Source: Chlorokybus atmophyticus
Lineage: Eukaryota; Streptophyta; Chlorokybophyceae; Chlorokybales; Chlorokybaceae
Direction of reading: 5' to 3'
Length of the DNA: 64,000 nt
NCBI GenBank assembly: GCA_009103225.1
Contig: RHPI01002438.1
Coordinates: 1,150,812-1,214,811, forward strand
In this document: positions 14,597 through 27,997 of the stretch, in pieces
How positions within the stretch are numbered: position 1 is the stretch's first letter
Layout of the letters: each line of letters starts with the position of its first letter
The notes under the pieces: generated by a model
The model's input: the letters and a program-made list of their open reading frames with translations, nothing else
What the model was told of the DNA's origin: nothing
Databases searched by the model: none
Made by a program: the position numbers and the translations under genes

Positions 14597-15371
14597 TCAG
14601 TAGCGGGAGCCGCCATAGCTTGAGCTCTGCTGCTGGCCATAGCCGCCGCCGCCACCGCCGCCGCCACCACCACCGCCAGTGCCGAAGCCCTGCTGGCCTG
14701 GGCGCTGGACAATGAAGCCGGCGCACTGGACCTGGCGCTGGGCGTCGAAGCCAATGACGCGGATGTAGGCGTTGGGGTAGGAGCGCTTGGCCTCAGAGAT
14801 CTCCTGCAGAACCTGCTGGGAGTTGTTGCAGCCGAAGAGGGGCAGCTTCCACATGGTCCAGTAGCGGCCGTCATAGTATCCGGGGCCGGAGTTGTACTCG
14901 CGGGAGACGAAGCCGTTGTGGTCGAACTCAATGCAGGGGATCCAGCCCTGGGCAAGCAGGTAGTCAATCTGCCTGGCAATGCCGTCCGCGCTGAGGGGGG
15001 GCAGGTAGGACATGGTCTCGAATTTCTTGTTGTTGGTCGGGGGCCACACCTGTTCGGCAAGGGACCATAGGCAGTCAGCAGCCGCTTAGCAACCCACACA
15101 GTGCTTGGCTGACGACAGGAAAACAGAGCAAACAACAACAGTACAAGCAGTCAACAGCAGCCTAGCATCCCACACGTGCATTTGGCACAAAGCAACACAC
15201 CTGCATCATGGAGACGGTGGCGCCATTGCTGACGGTCTTCTGGGAGAAAGAGGCGGAGGCCTTGCCGAAGGCAACATTCTTCCTGAGGCCGCTGAAGGCG
15301 GCGACGGGCTTGACCGAGGCCGAGGCGGCGACGGTGGGGATGACCGCCGCGGCGGAGCTGATGGCAGCCAT
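14597..15371 (-). CDS. rbcS: RuBisCO small subunit precursor with Gly-rich C-terminal tail
   Basis: Two exons: 15371-15201 and 15049-14597, with a 151-bp GT-AG intron at phase 0; 207 residues. Exon 1 encodes a Ser/Ala-rich plastid transit peptide ([16 protein letters not shown]...) ending MMQ; the intron falls between MQ and VWPP. The mature part has [43 protein letters not shown] and [17 protein letters not shown]. The betaA-betaB loop is the short streptophyte form, not the longer chlorophyte one. The protein assembles with plastid RbcL into the L8S8 CO2-fixing holoenzyme. After VQRP, where small subunits normally end or nearly so, comes a 32-residue tail with 12 consecutive Gly and then [14 protein letters not shown]. 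The start is the Met with normal transit-peptide context; the frame is open further upstream. Confidence 0.96.
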
Positions 15372-15446
15372 GGTGCTGCTTGCGGCGGCGGCGGCGGCTC
15401 TAAGCTGCCGGCAACTGCAATGGGCAACTCGGAGCTTATCCTCACA

Positions 15447-15454
15447 ATATATAT
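15447..15454 (-). promoter_or_regulatory. TATA box of rbcS
   Basis: ATATATAT on the minus strand about 75 bp upstream of the rbcS start codon, leaving room for a 5' leader of roughly 45 nt. A GGATAAG (I-box-like) motif lies just downstream of it, and GGATAAGG is present on the opposite strand near 15528; their function is not shown. Confidence 0.5.
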
Positions 15455-16487
15455 GATTCCCTCTCGGTGGAATCGTCGGCTGCAATTCAACGGCAGCCTA
15501 GCCAAAGCTTAACCAAGCGTTGTAACCGGATAAGGTGGATAGGGCTGTAGCCTTACCGATAACGTAATTACACTGTTACCGAAACAACAGAGCGTAGCTG
15601 ACCGAGACTTTTGGTAACGACAGTAATGTGACAATCTACCGTGACTTGTAACTTACAGCTGCATGCACTGCAGTATGCCTATACCGGTATATCCTCCAAG
15701 CATACACACATACAACTGCATACATAGTCATAGGTCGATAGGGTACATGTGTACATCATCTATGCATGTTGATACATTGATACACACACGTATCATATGA
15801 AAGAGTAATCATGTGCAAATAATAAATATACATACATACATATACATATACGTATTTGCATATGCATACCCTCAAACATACGGTTATGTACATGTATCAT
15901 GACTTATCATGTAGAACATAAATGCATATGCATGTATGTATATTTATTCATAGGTATCCTCGATTGCAGTCAAATGTGTGCATGAAGCTGTATATTGCAA
16001 GGCCTTTTTCCCGCATGTTACAATATGACAAGCGGGAAAAAAGTCTAACTTATAAAACTCCTCTGTAGACATTGCTCGACATCGGCAATACTTATGAAAG
16101 TCTATATACGGAAAGAGAGATATACATACATATATATATATATATATGTATGTATAACATCATAACAGCACAGGCAAGCAAGCAAGTGTGCGTGCTTGTA
16201 TTCATTTTCACCATCACAACTAACAGCTCAGTTATAGTAGCATGGGCTGGCTCAGGCCCCTACACATAGCAAACATACAACGGCATCACCATACGTAGGC
16301 GAGGTTGGTGTAGCTTGCCAAGCCGCCTTGACCAACGCCGCACCTGATCACATAAAGGCTGAGAAAGACAGTTGCCTTGCAGACAACCTCTCACTGCAGA
16401 CGCCACTGCCTTATCCTTCTTCCAATTTGTAAATGCTTGCAAGAATTCACAAAATGACTGCAGACGGTTAAGGCATTGCGTATTATA
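15455..16487. other. rbcS upstream region, no gene
   Basis: AT-rich DNA with many short CATACATA/TATGTA repeats (15830-15950) and a (TA)n run near 16130. No coding exon recognised. Confidence 0.5.
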
Positions 16488-19670
<3,183 letters not shown>

Positions 19671-19672
19671 NG

Positions 19673-20069
19673 TTACAAATTGTAGAATGTCACTTTTATA
19701 CCTACCAGTCTGCACATGCTACTACTGTCTAGACGATTCTAGCGCTAGACGGAACTAGAAGGTAAGATATAATTGCAGAATCTTGTAGTACACTTCTAGA
19801 CCTTTCCAACGTGCCAAAGATCTCCTAATTTGCTGCTCATATGGTCAAGTTATACTACTTGGCGCCAGGCCCTTCCAGAAATCTGGTCGAGCCCTTCTCG
19901 ACTGGCCCTCCGTTTTCTGGCACCTTCCGGACTGGTCTTGGGGCCCCGGTCGATATCCGCGGCAGACTCATAACTCGCCGATATCCGCCACAAGTCATAA
20001 AAACATGTACCTTACAAATAAGGCCTAAAACGGCCATGAAAATCATAGAATTTAGCCTTGACTGTTACA
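19673..20069 (-). repeat. Element 1 3' LTR (left copy)
   Basis: Starts TGTAACAG on the minus strand at 20069. Contains TATAAAAG near 19692-19700 (minus). Matches the right LTR almost base for base; the notable differences are a small CTA insertion near 19720 and a few substitutions. Confidence 0.9.
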
Positions 20070-23000
20070 CTCCTCCCCCCCCCCAGGTGAGCTTCGTCCT
20101 CGAAGCTCGCGAGGTTGTCGTCGAGCAAGATAGGCACGCACAACGTCTTGAGCATTAGTCAAGTGTGCCTCTGGCTCCCAGGATGCTTCATGCAACGGAT
20201 AGCCCTTCCATTTCACTAAGAACTTGCGTACGCCATGCACAAACTTCTCACCAAGGATGTCTTCTACCTCCCACTCTGCTTCACCGTCCGTGCCAACTTC
20301 GGGGGGCGGCCTTTCTGGCGGTTGTCCTCGATATGCTTTCAGAAGGGAGACGTGAAAAACGGGGTGCACATGCATGGTGTCGGGTAGCTCCAGTTTGTAC
20401 GCCACGTCCGAGATAACTTTGCTGACCTTAAATGGTCCCAACCAGCGTTCATTCAGCTTTCGAACTCCCGTACGCACCTGGACGTGCTTCGCGGAGAGTA
20501 ACACAATGTTGCCTTCCTGAAACGTGAGGTGTCGGCGATGCGCGTCCGCGTACTGTTTTTGCCGATTTTGTGCCACCAATAGCGCCTCCCTAGCTGCCTT
20601 GTTAATGTCCGCGCACTTTGTAAGGAAGTTATTAGCTACCTCCACACGCACGTCATGTCGTCGCGGTGTCCATGCCGTCAACGGTGTCAATGGATGTTGC
20701 CCGTAGTTCATAAGGAAGAGAGTGACACCTGTGCTTGCATTGTGGTGGTTGTTGATCGCAAACTCAACCAACTCAAGCAGCTCCGCCCAATTGTCTTGTC
20801 GCGCGTTAACGTAGCAACGCAGCATGTCCTCGATCACACGGTTGGCCCGCTCCGTTCGCCCATCAGTTTGCGGGTGGAATGCCGTGCTAAACTTCAGTGT
20901 GGTACCCAGTGCACTATGCAGCGCCTCCCAAAACTTACTTGTAAAGCGCGGGTCGCGATCACTCACAATGCTTCGTGGTAATCCATGAGAACGAAATACA
21001 TGCTTCACAAACAAGCGTGCTGCCTCCGGTGCCGTGCAAGACTCACTACACGGTGCCAAGCGTACCATTTTGCTGATTTTGTCGGCGAACACAAGTGTAG
21101 CATCGTACCCTTCTTTTGTCTTTGGTAGCCCCGTGATAAAGTCCATGGTAACTTGCTCCCACTTGGATAATGGCACAGGGAGAGGTTGCAGCAACCCACC
21201 TGGCTTTTGGTTGCTTGCCTTCACCCTCTAGCATGCGTCGCACAACGCCACGTAGTCGCGCACATCGCGATGCATCTCTCGCCAGTAAAAACGCTGCTTC
21301 AAGCTTGCCAAAGTCCTCTCCAACCCTTGGTGACCAGCAATGGGCACGTCATGAGCTTCCTTCAGCAACTTCACACGGATATGCGCGGCGTTGGGGATGT
21401 ACAAGCGCCCGTGGTGCAAAAGCAGCCCGTCGCGCATTGACCAATGCCCACTTGTATCCGTGGCTGCATTTTTCAGCTCTTGCAACACTTTCATACCCTC
21501 CGTGTCTTCACGAAGCACTTGCCGAATCTGGTCGGTCCACTCGGGCTGCACTTGAGCTAGGGCCACAATTGCATTAAGCCGGCTCAGCGCGTCAGCAACA
21601 CCATTTGACGTACCAGGCTTGTACTTGATATCGAAGTTAAAAAGTTGAAAGAACTCAAGCCATCGAGCTTGTCTGCGACTCAGATTAGGTTGTGTTTGTA
21701 AGTACCTTAGTGGAGAGTGATCCGTCTTAAGCACGAACTTTTTGCCTTCCAGAAAACAACGCCATTGTCGTAGCGCCATGACTTGCGCCAAAAGTTCCTT
21801 CTCGTGCACGGGGTAATTCAGCTCCGCACCACTCATCTTCTTGCTGAAGAATGCTACTGGTTGAAGGCCGTTGCCATGGTCTTGCTGCAAAACAGCTCCT
21901 ACGGCTGTGTCGGACGCGTCGCAAGCCAAAATAAATGTCTTTTCCATGTCGGGGTGAGCCAGGACTGGTGCCTCCGTCAGCGCCTTCTTCAACGCAGCAA
22001 ATGCATGTTCCTCTGTTGCTGACCAGCTCCAAGGCTTTCCCTTCTTGAGTAGGGCAGTCAAGGGAGCAGCTATGCGCGAAAACCCCATGATAAACTTGCT
22101 ATAATACCCCGCAAGGCCTAAAAAAGACATCACCTCCTTTACGTTGGTCGGGGCAGCCCACTCGCGCACCACCTGCACTTTGTTGGGGTCCGGCTTGATG
22201 CCTTCATGCGACACGATGTGGCCTAGGTACTCCACCTCTCGAAGCAAGATTTTGCACTTTTGTTGCTGGGCGTACAATTTGTGTTCGCGCAAACGCTGCA
22301 ACACGCGCCGTAGAAGTGCCACGTGCTCCTCCTTTGTTGTCGCGTATATCAAAATGTCGTCGAGGTACACGAGGACTCCCTTACCAATCAAGTCAGCAAA
22401 AACGCTGTTCATAAGCGTTTGAAATGTTGCCGGTGCGTTCGTAAGTCCGAAGGACATGACCAACCACTCGTAGTGCCCATAACGTGTGTTAAATGCTGTT
22501 TTCTCCACATCCTCGGGCGCGATGCGGATTTGGTGATAACCTCCAGCAAGATCAAGTGTTGTAAAGTACCGCGCACCTTGCAATTGCTCCAACTACTCAT
22601 CGATACGTGGGAGTGGAAAGCAATGCCTCTTCGTGATGTTGTTGAGAGTCCGGTAGTCGACGCACATGCGCAAGCTCCCGTTCTGCTTTCGTACGAACAA
22701 AATAGGTGCACCATAGGGGGACTTACTAGGCCTGATGTAGCCTCTTTCAGCAAGTCCGCCACCTGCCTCTCGGCCTCCTCCAGCTCCAAAGGTGACAACT
22801 TGTATACGGGTCAATACGGTGGCTTGTGCACGCCCTCAATCAGCTCCACCCGGTGGTCTACGCTCCGTGGAGGTGGTAGACCAGATGGAAGTCCGTCGAC
22901 CATGATATCTTGGTATTCTTTAACAAGTTTACACACCTCGGGGTCCATTGTAGCCGTCTTAACATCGTCACGCAACTCTGGTGCTGACTTTGCAGTGTTT

Positions 23001-23700
23001 TCGTGCACCACGCACAACCATGCAGCCTTTGCCTTTCGTAGAGACAATAACTTCCTCAATTGCAAATAAGAGATCTGGGCAACAGTCGTACCACCTGATT
23101 GTGCGTGCCGCGCCTCGATGACGTCCGACGCAGCTTGAATGGATTCTCCACCATTTTCTTTAATGGTGAGCGCGCGCTTCCTCCAATTGATGGATGGATT
23201 ATGTTGCCATAGCCACGGTAGTCCCAATATCCCGTCAAATCCGTTCCGTAGGGTGATGCAGCAAAATCGCATGTTCTCCTTCATCTTCCCAATGCGAACG
23301 CACAACTCTTTGGTCATAAACGCAGCGCCATCACCTCCAGAGGGTGGCTCTCCATCAGCGAGCTTCACTTCACCTCCTCGTAATGACGAAAGCCAACCGT
23401 AACGCCGCGCAATATCAATACTCATGAAGTTGCTGTTGGCACCGCTATCAATCATGAGCTTGCACTCTCTCCATCGTCCTTGGTCATCGCAAATGTGTGC
23501 TCGAAGCCCAAAGTACTTTGTTGTCTCCTCGTTTGTATAACTTACCACCATTTGCGTGTTTAAAGCCATCTCCTCTTGCTTCTTTAATGGAAATGTCACA
23601 GCATCCGTCCGTGCATGAGGCTCCCTCCTATCCCCAGTCGTAGCCTCCTCACCTACTGGGGAAGTCGTTTTCCTACTCCACGCCATTTTGCTCCATGGTG
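20052..23700 (-). pseudogene. pol: Element 1 pol: protease-RT-RNase H-integrase-chromodomain, broken
   Basis: Collinear minus-strand segments are 23923-22811, 22814-22593, 22592-21228 and 21224-20052, separated by single in-frame stops. Protease: [40 protein letters not shown] and VLVYLDDILIYA. RNase H: FILACDASDTAVGAVL. Integrase: CX2C ends at CDAC, where a TAG interrupts, then WEQVTMDFITGLP, IVSDRDPRF and FHPQTDGRTERANR supply the D-D-E triad. Chromodomain: WEVEDILGEKFVHG to LVKWKGYPLHEASWEPE. Two of the stops look like C-to-T changes when compared with element 2. The reading frame ends just inside the left LTR. Confidence 0.9.
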
Positions 23701-24680
23701 TTGACGCGACGATCACGGCGAGGGTTGCCATCCGGTGTTGGCCTTTGCGTGCTTCGTTTGGGGCATCCGTACGCCAAATGCTCCGTCGACCCACATGCAT
23801 AATACTTGCGCACACCGTTACCTCTTTCACCACGTCCGCCGTGCTTCGCCTCACTCCCATGCGTGTGTATGGCACCCACTTCCATGAGTGCAGGCCCAGA
23901 GTCGGCTCCACCTCCATTGGCAAGTGTTAAACTTGGTTCTCCTCGTCTCCATGCATGTTGAAAGCCTCCCCGGGGCTGATCACCATGCCTTTGCCTCCAG
24001 TCATTGTTTCTTGTGGTGGACTTGAAGTACAACGCGTCGAGACGCTCCGCGATGCGTATAGCCTCCGCGAGTGTTTTCGGGTCCCGTAGCTCCACTTTTT
24101 TACGCCCCAAAGGTTTAAAACCACGTGTATACCTGTTCAGCTGCTTCTCCTCGGTCATATTGGGTATGGACATCACTCATCGCTGAAACGCGGCCGTGTA
24201 CGCCATCAGCGACCCCATTTGCACAAGGGCTGCAAGTTTGTCGCGTGCGGCCTTCACGCTCTCAACGGGAACAAATTGATGCCTGACCTCCAGTGCCAAC
24301 TTTTCCATGGTGGTCAATGGTAGCGTCAACCCGTTTGCAACACGCGTACATCGATGCCTCCACCACACAAGTGCTGCACCTTCAAGCCATGTCGCTACAA
24401 CCTCCACGTGCAGATGCGTGGGCACCTCCGTGCGCTTCAACCAAGACGATACTTGAAAAATCCATTCATCCACTGCATCTCCATCATGTTAACCCCTGAA
24501 TGGCTTGGGCTTTGGCACCTTCACATGCACGCGCGAGCTTGATGTTATGGGAATTTGTACACGCGCCATCGCATGCTCATACGCCTCGCGTTGTGCTTGT
24601 GCCGCCGCTTGCATGTGATGAAGCTCTTTTCTTAATGCTAAGATGGCAGCTTGAAGCTCTTCCATGCGAGCATCCTCCAT
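23673..24680 (-). pseudogene. gag: Element 1 gag with CCHC knuckle, broken
   Basis: Three collinear segments (24680-24489, 24473-24177, 24176-23673) correspond to the single 350-residue gag of element 2. Starts MEDARMEELQ; capsid region WLEGAALVWWRHRCTRVANG; zinc knuckle CGSTEHLAYGC. A Gln-to-stop change after KPKPFRG and a stop after AFQR interrupt it. One extra A in an A-run near 23692 shifts gag out of frame with pol. Confidence 0.88.
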
Positions 24681-24956
24681 CTCCCCTTCGTAAACCGTGC
24701 TCCGATACCAGTTGTGACGGTGCTCGTGCCTTGCTACCTGTGAGTTGGTTCAATCAACAACCCTCTCACCAAGACACGGTATTCACATCGGAACCTTGCC
24801 CCCTCTGCCAAGCACACACGCGCGCCCCGCCACTCGCGTACGCACGCGCATGCGCTCGAAGCTACACACCGACTTGTGTAGCGCCTTGGATCGTCACACA
24901 AGCAAGCACACACCGGTGGCCACACACTAGCAACCCCTGCTAGCCACCACCAAGCT

Positions 24957-25383
24957 TGCACACCAGAAACTAGGGAGCTAAAGGTTGTATTACAAATTGT
25001 AGAATGTCACTTTTATACCTACCAGTCTGCACATGCTACTGTCTAGACGAATCTAGCGCTAGACGGAACTAGAAGGTAAGATATAATTGCAGAATCTTGT
25101 AGTACACTTCTAGACCTTTCCAACGTGCCAAAGATCTCCTAATTTGCTGCTCATATGGTCAAGTTATACTACTTGGCGCCAGGCCCTTCCAGAAATCTGG
25201 TCGAGCCCTTCTCGACTGGCCCTCCGTTTTCTGGCACCTTCCGGACTGGTCTTGGGGCCCCGGTCGATATCCGCGGCAGACTCATAACTCGCCAATATCC
25301 GCCACAAGTCATAAAAACATGTACCTTACAAATAAGGCCTAAAACGGCCATGAAAATCATAGAATTTAGCCTTAACTGTTACA
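24957..25383 (-). repeat. Element 1 5' LTR (right copy)
   Basis: The minus strand starts TGTAACAG at 25383. The portion shared with the left copy reaches about 24990. I extend it to 24957 because that end reads TGTGTGCA followed by AGCTTGGTGGTGGC, whose TGG could begin a primer-binding site; the alternative inner end is 24986 (..TACA). TATAAAAG lies near 25008-25016. Confidence 0.8.
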
Positions 25384-25910
25384 TGCAATTTGTCATTTAA
25401 AAAATAAAATATTGGTTGGCATTATGTGCAAGCTATTGCAATTGGAACACGGCCTGCGTTCAAGCATGATATAACACACTATTGATGACTTAAGCAACAC
25501 ATCTGAGCGTGGCATTACTCAAGCATGCTAATTATAAGGCATAATTGATTAATTATAAGGCAAACTTAGAGCATTTTTATGGCAATGAGCTTATGCATAG
25601 GAAGCACATATAAACACATGTAAAGAACTTTATACATTGAGGAAATCTGTACACACAAGGGCAACCTACACAGCATACACAACGTCACAAACAAGCCCAC
25701 TATACAACCTTCAATACAAGCTAATTTGTTAGTGCAACAGTTATCGTGGACACTGAGAGCATCAAGTTGGTAGTACTCTACTATCTTGAGCCTTCAAGGC
25801 GGCGAGGCATTGCTCGAGACTTGGCTTGCACTTGGGATGCAGAGTTGGCTGGCAGAACCGACCACATTCCAGGTTGAAAGGCTCGCGCCGACGCTGCTTG
25901 CAGCCTTCAA

Positions 25911-25959
25911 CATCTCGGCAGACAATGCAGCCTCGTATGCTGCATTGTCTGCCGAGATG
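25911..25959. repeat. perfect inverted repeat, 20-nt arms
   Basis: The left arm (25911-25930, CATCTCGGCAGACAATGCAG) is exactly complementary to 25940-25959, with a 9-nt loop. A transcript would fold into a strong hairpin. Confidence 0.92.
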
Positions 25960-25987
25960 CCTGGGTTGTCTTCCCTTGGTCTACCAT

Positions 25988-26098
25988 TGTGTGACGTCGA
26001 GCATTTCCACTAGGCCATGTAAGCAAAAGGCGCTTACATGTTGAGGTTTTCCTAGGATTGATAGTTATTCAAGCGCCCACCCAAGGGCTATCGTAACA
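25988..26098 (+). repeat. direct repeat flanking GC-rich block, copy 1
   Basis: Begins ACGTCGAGCATTTCCACTAG and ends CTATCGTAACA. Shares most bases with 26671-26763, including CTTACATGTTGAGG and TTTTCCTAGG. Confidence 0.85.
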
Positions 26099-26159
26099 AA
26101 CCTGCCCCTTTAACTGTGAGTGATTTCACTCACACATTAACGGGAGACCTCCTGCCGTC

Positions 26160-26520
26160 CCCGTAGGGTGAGTAGGCCTACGTCGCCGCGTCCCCAACTG
26201 ACGCACCCGACCGACCCTGGTACAGACTCTTGGGTTCCCCGCGCGTTCACCGTCCGCGCGTTACTCGCCGACGGCCTGCCCGGGTGCGCTACGCGACTTA
26301 CCCCGCGGCCAAGCACAGGCCCGCGACCGTCACGCACCGCGACTCGCCGACAACGGCTGTCCGGGTGCGCCCAAGGCGACTTATTCCGCGGCCTGCGTCA
26401 GTGCGCGACCGCCGCGTCGTCTGGCCCAAGTGCGCCCGCAGGCGACTTACCCCGCGGCCCGAGTGGTCCCTCACCGCTTTACCCAGCGGTCGGCCGTCAC
26501 ATCAATCGGTGACGGGCCTA
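26160..26520. repeat. GC-rich degenerate tandem repeat
   Basis: Three copies of GCGACTTAYYCCGCGGCC (near 26293, 26378 and 26440), with related GGGTGCGC segments, spaced about 60-85 bp. Composition is far more GC-rich than its flanks. Confidence 0.75.
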
Positions 26521-26670
26521 AGAGACAAGCAGAGACGTGAGGAAGCGACCCCCCATCATCCCTGGTCCCATTCATGCATTCAATTCGTTCTTGAATGCCA
26601 ACGTTTTCTGTCTCGGCCGGTTCTATCTCCCTTGGGAGTCGAACGCGCGCCGCCAGCCTCCGATACCAAC

Positions 26671-26763
26671 GTCGAGCATTTCCACTAGGCAAGCAGCTTA
26701 CATGTTGAGGTTTTCCTAGGGTTTATAGTTATTTAAACCCCCACCCAAGCGCTATCGTAACAC
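26671..26763 (+). repeat. direct repeat flanking GC-rich block, copy 2
   Basis: Second copy of the repeat at 25988-26098. The pair with 570 bp between them resembles a small terminal-repeat element, but no protein or priming signals are seen. Confidence 0.85.
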
Positions 26764-27329
26764 ACTGCCTGTGGTGGTGTTTTGTGCACAGATTCTGCTG
26801 AACCTCTTTCCCGGACCCTATAAGCGTTTAATATACTCGTCATGCAGTAACTTGGCACACCCTGATGCACCGCACTTGAGGTGCATGCTGTCAGAGTTCT
26901 AGCAGTTCTATTAGTCCAGGCTATACCGCTAAGCACATGAAGATGTGCTGAGAGGGTTGCGCTGTTCCAGCGCTCGTGCTGAGTTCTGCAGACGGGTGCA
27001 CATGGTGCCACTCTACAAGTGAGACACATTTTGTGTATCAAACATTAATATTGCTCGGCTTTTGTGAAGACCCGCGCTTAGACATAAAAAATAGGGTTTG
27101 CATTGTGTGCTTATTGTATAGCAAGTTGCACAGTTGTGCAGTTGCAATGTTGCACGGTTGCAACGTTGTAGTTCGACGCAAAATGTTTCCCCTGACAGCC
27201 GACTACATATTGGCAACGGCCGTGCACCAAAACATACTTATGTAGGCTATCGTGGCTCAGTTCACCTGTAATCTTGATACAGGGACCTGAGTATAAATTC
27301 AGTTAATATTAGGCCCTTCTCGTTACAAT

Positions 27330-27610
27330 TCGGTCTTTAACATTTGACTACGCCTATATAACAGGCACATGCTAGTTTTTTAGTTTAGCCTTAACAAGTG
27401 ACTATGCCTAGTTAACAGGCACGGTTATTTATTAGGCTTTAACCGGTGACTATAACCAACTAACGGGCACCTGTAGGTTGCACATCAGACCTTAACAGGT
27501 GACTGTACCTAATTAACATGCACCTGCACATTACACATTAGTCTTACTTAGGTGACTCAGCCTATATGACAGGCACCTGCAGGTTACACACCAGTCCAGC
27601 GCAGGCAACT
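27330..27610. repeat. degenerate tandem repeat, period about 60 bp
   Basis: Four to five units share the core TTAACAGGTGACTNTRCCTA followed by TAACAGGCAC and CTGYAGGTT. Divergence between units is high. Confidence 0.75.
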
Positions 27611-27997
27611 GAGCATAATTTACAAGCTCCAATTAGGTAATAATTAGGTAATAATCAACAAGATAAGGCATTCTTTAAGCAAATAAAAGTGACTGATGCC
27701 TAACCGTTTTATATATATTTGCATAGCATGACTACACGCGACTGTCACTGACTGCCAGCATCATTTTATGCATGTGCTGTGTACAGGTACCTGAAATGTG
27801 TACAGTGTCTGTCAGTCACTTGCCAAGGCTTGTAGTTCGATTATGTGACTTGCAGTTCTGTTGTATATCATGGCGATGCAAGTTTTTACATGCATAAGCA
27901 TAATGACAATCGCTTGAGTTGGTTTAGGATGCACAACATTAATTCACAAGAGCCTTGCAGCTGCGCACACTACCAGTTAAACGGACTACCAAATGCG

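Larger units (their letters stand above)
19673..25383 (-). mobile_element. Element 1: Ty3/gypsy chromovirus LTR retrotransposon
   Basis: Two near-identical LTRs bound gag and pol on the minus strand. Order: 5' LTR (right), gag with CCHC knuckle, aspartic protease, RT (YLDD), RNase H, integrase, chromodomain, a purine tract (G-run then AGGAG on the minus strand) at 20070-20085, 3' LTR (left). The near-identity of the LTRs suggests a fairly recent insertion, yet pol and gag have several stops, so this copy cannot move by itself. The left LTR abuts the GT array and the N, so its outer end is missing. Confidence 0.93.
25384..27840. other. repeat-rich stretch without a gene
   Basis: No gene recognised. 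It contains a 20-bp-arm hairpin, a GC-rich block between two copies of a direct repeat, and a degenerate tandem repeat, listed separately. The rest is AT-rich DNA without recognisable structure. Confidence 0.5.

Noticed and set aside
14597-14700. RbcS tail as a frameshift artefact
   Set aside because: The frame is continuous with conserved residues, ends in a normal stop, and the tail has non-random Tyr/Gln/Ser spacing; transcript proof is still missing.
23673-23923. Programmed gag-pol frameshift in the chromoviruses
   Set aside because: The two copies lose the frame by different single-base insertions in homopolymers; comparison supports one ancestral continuous frame.
27330-27610. Possible CRISPR array
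   Set aside because: Units are degenerate with no conserved repeat/unique spacer pattern, and the genome is eukaryotic.
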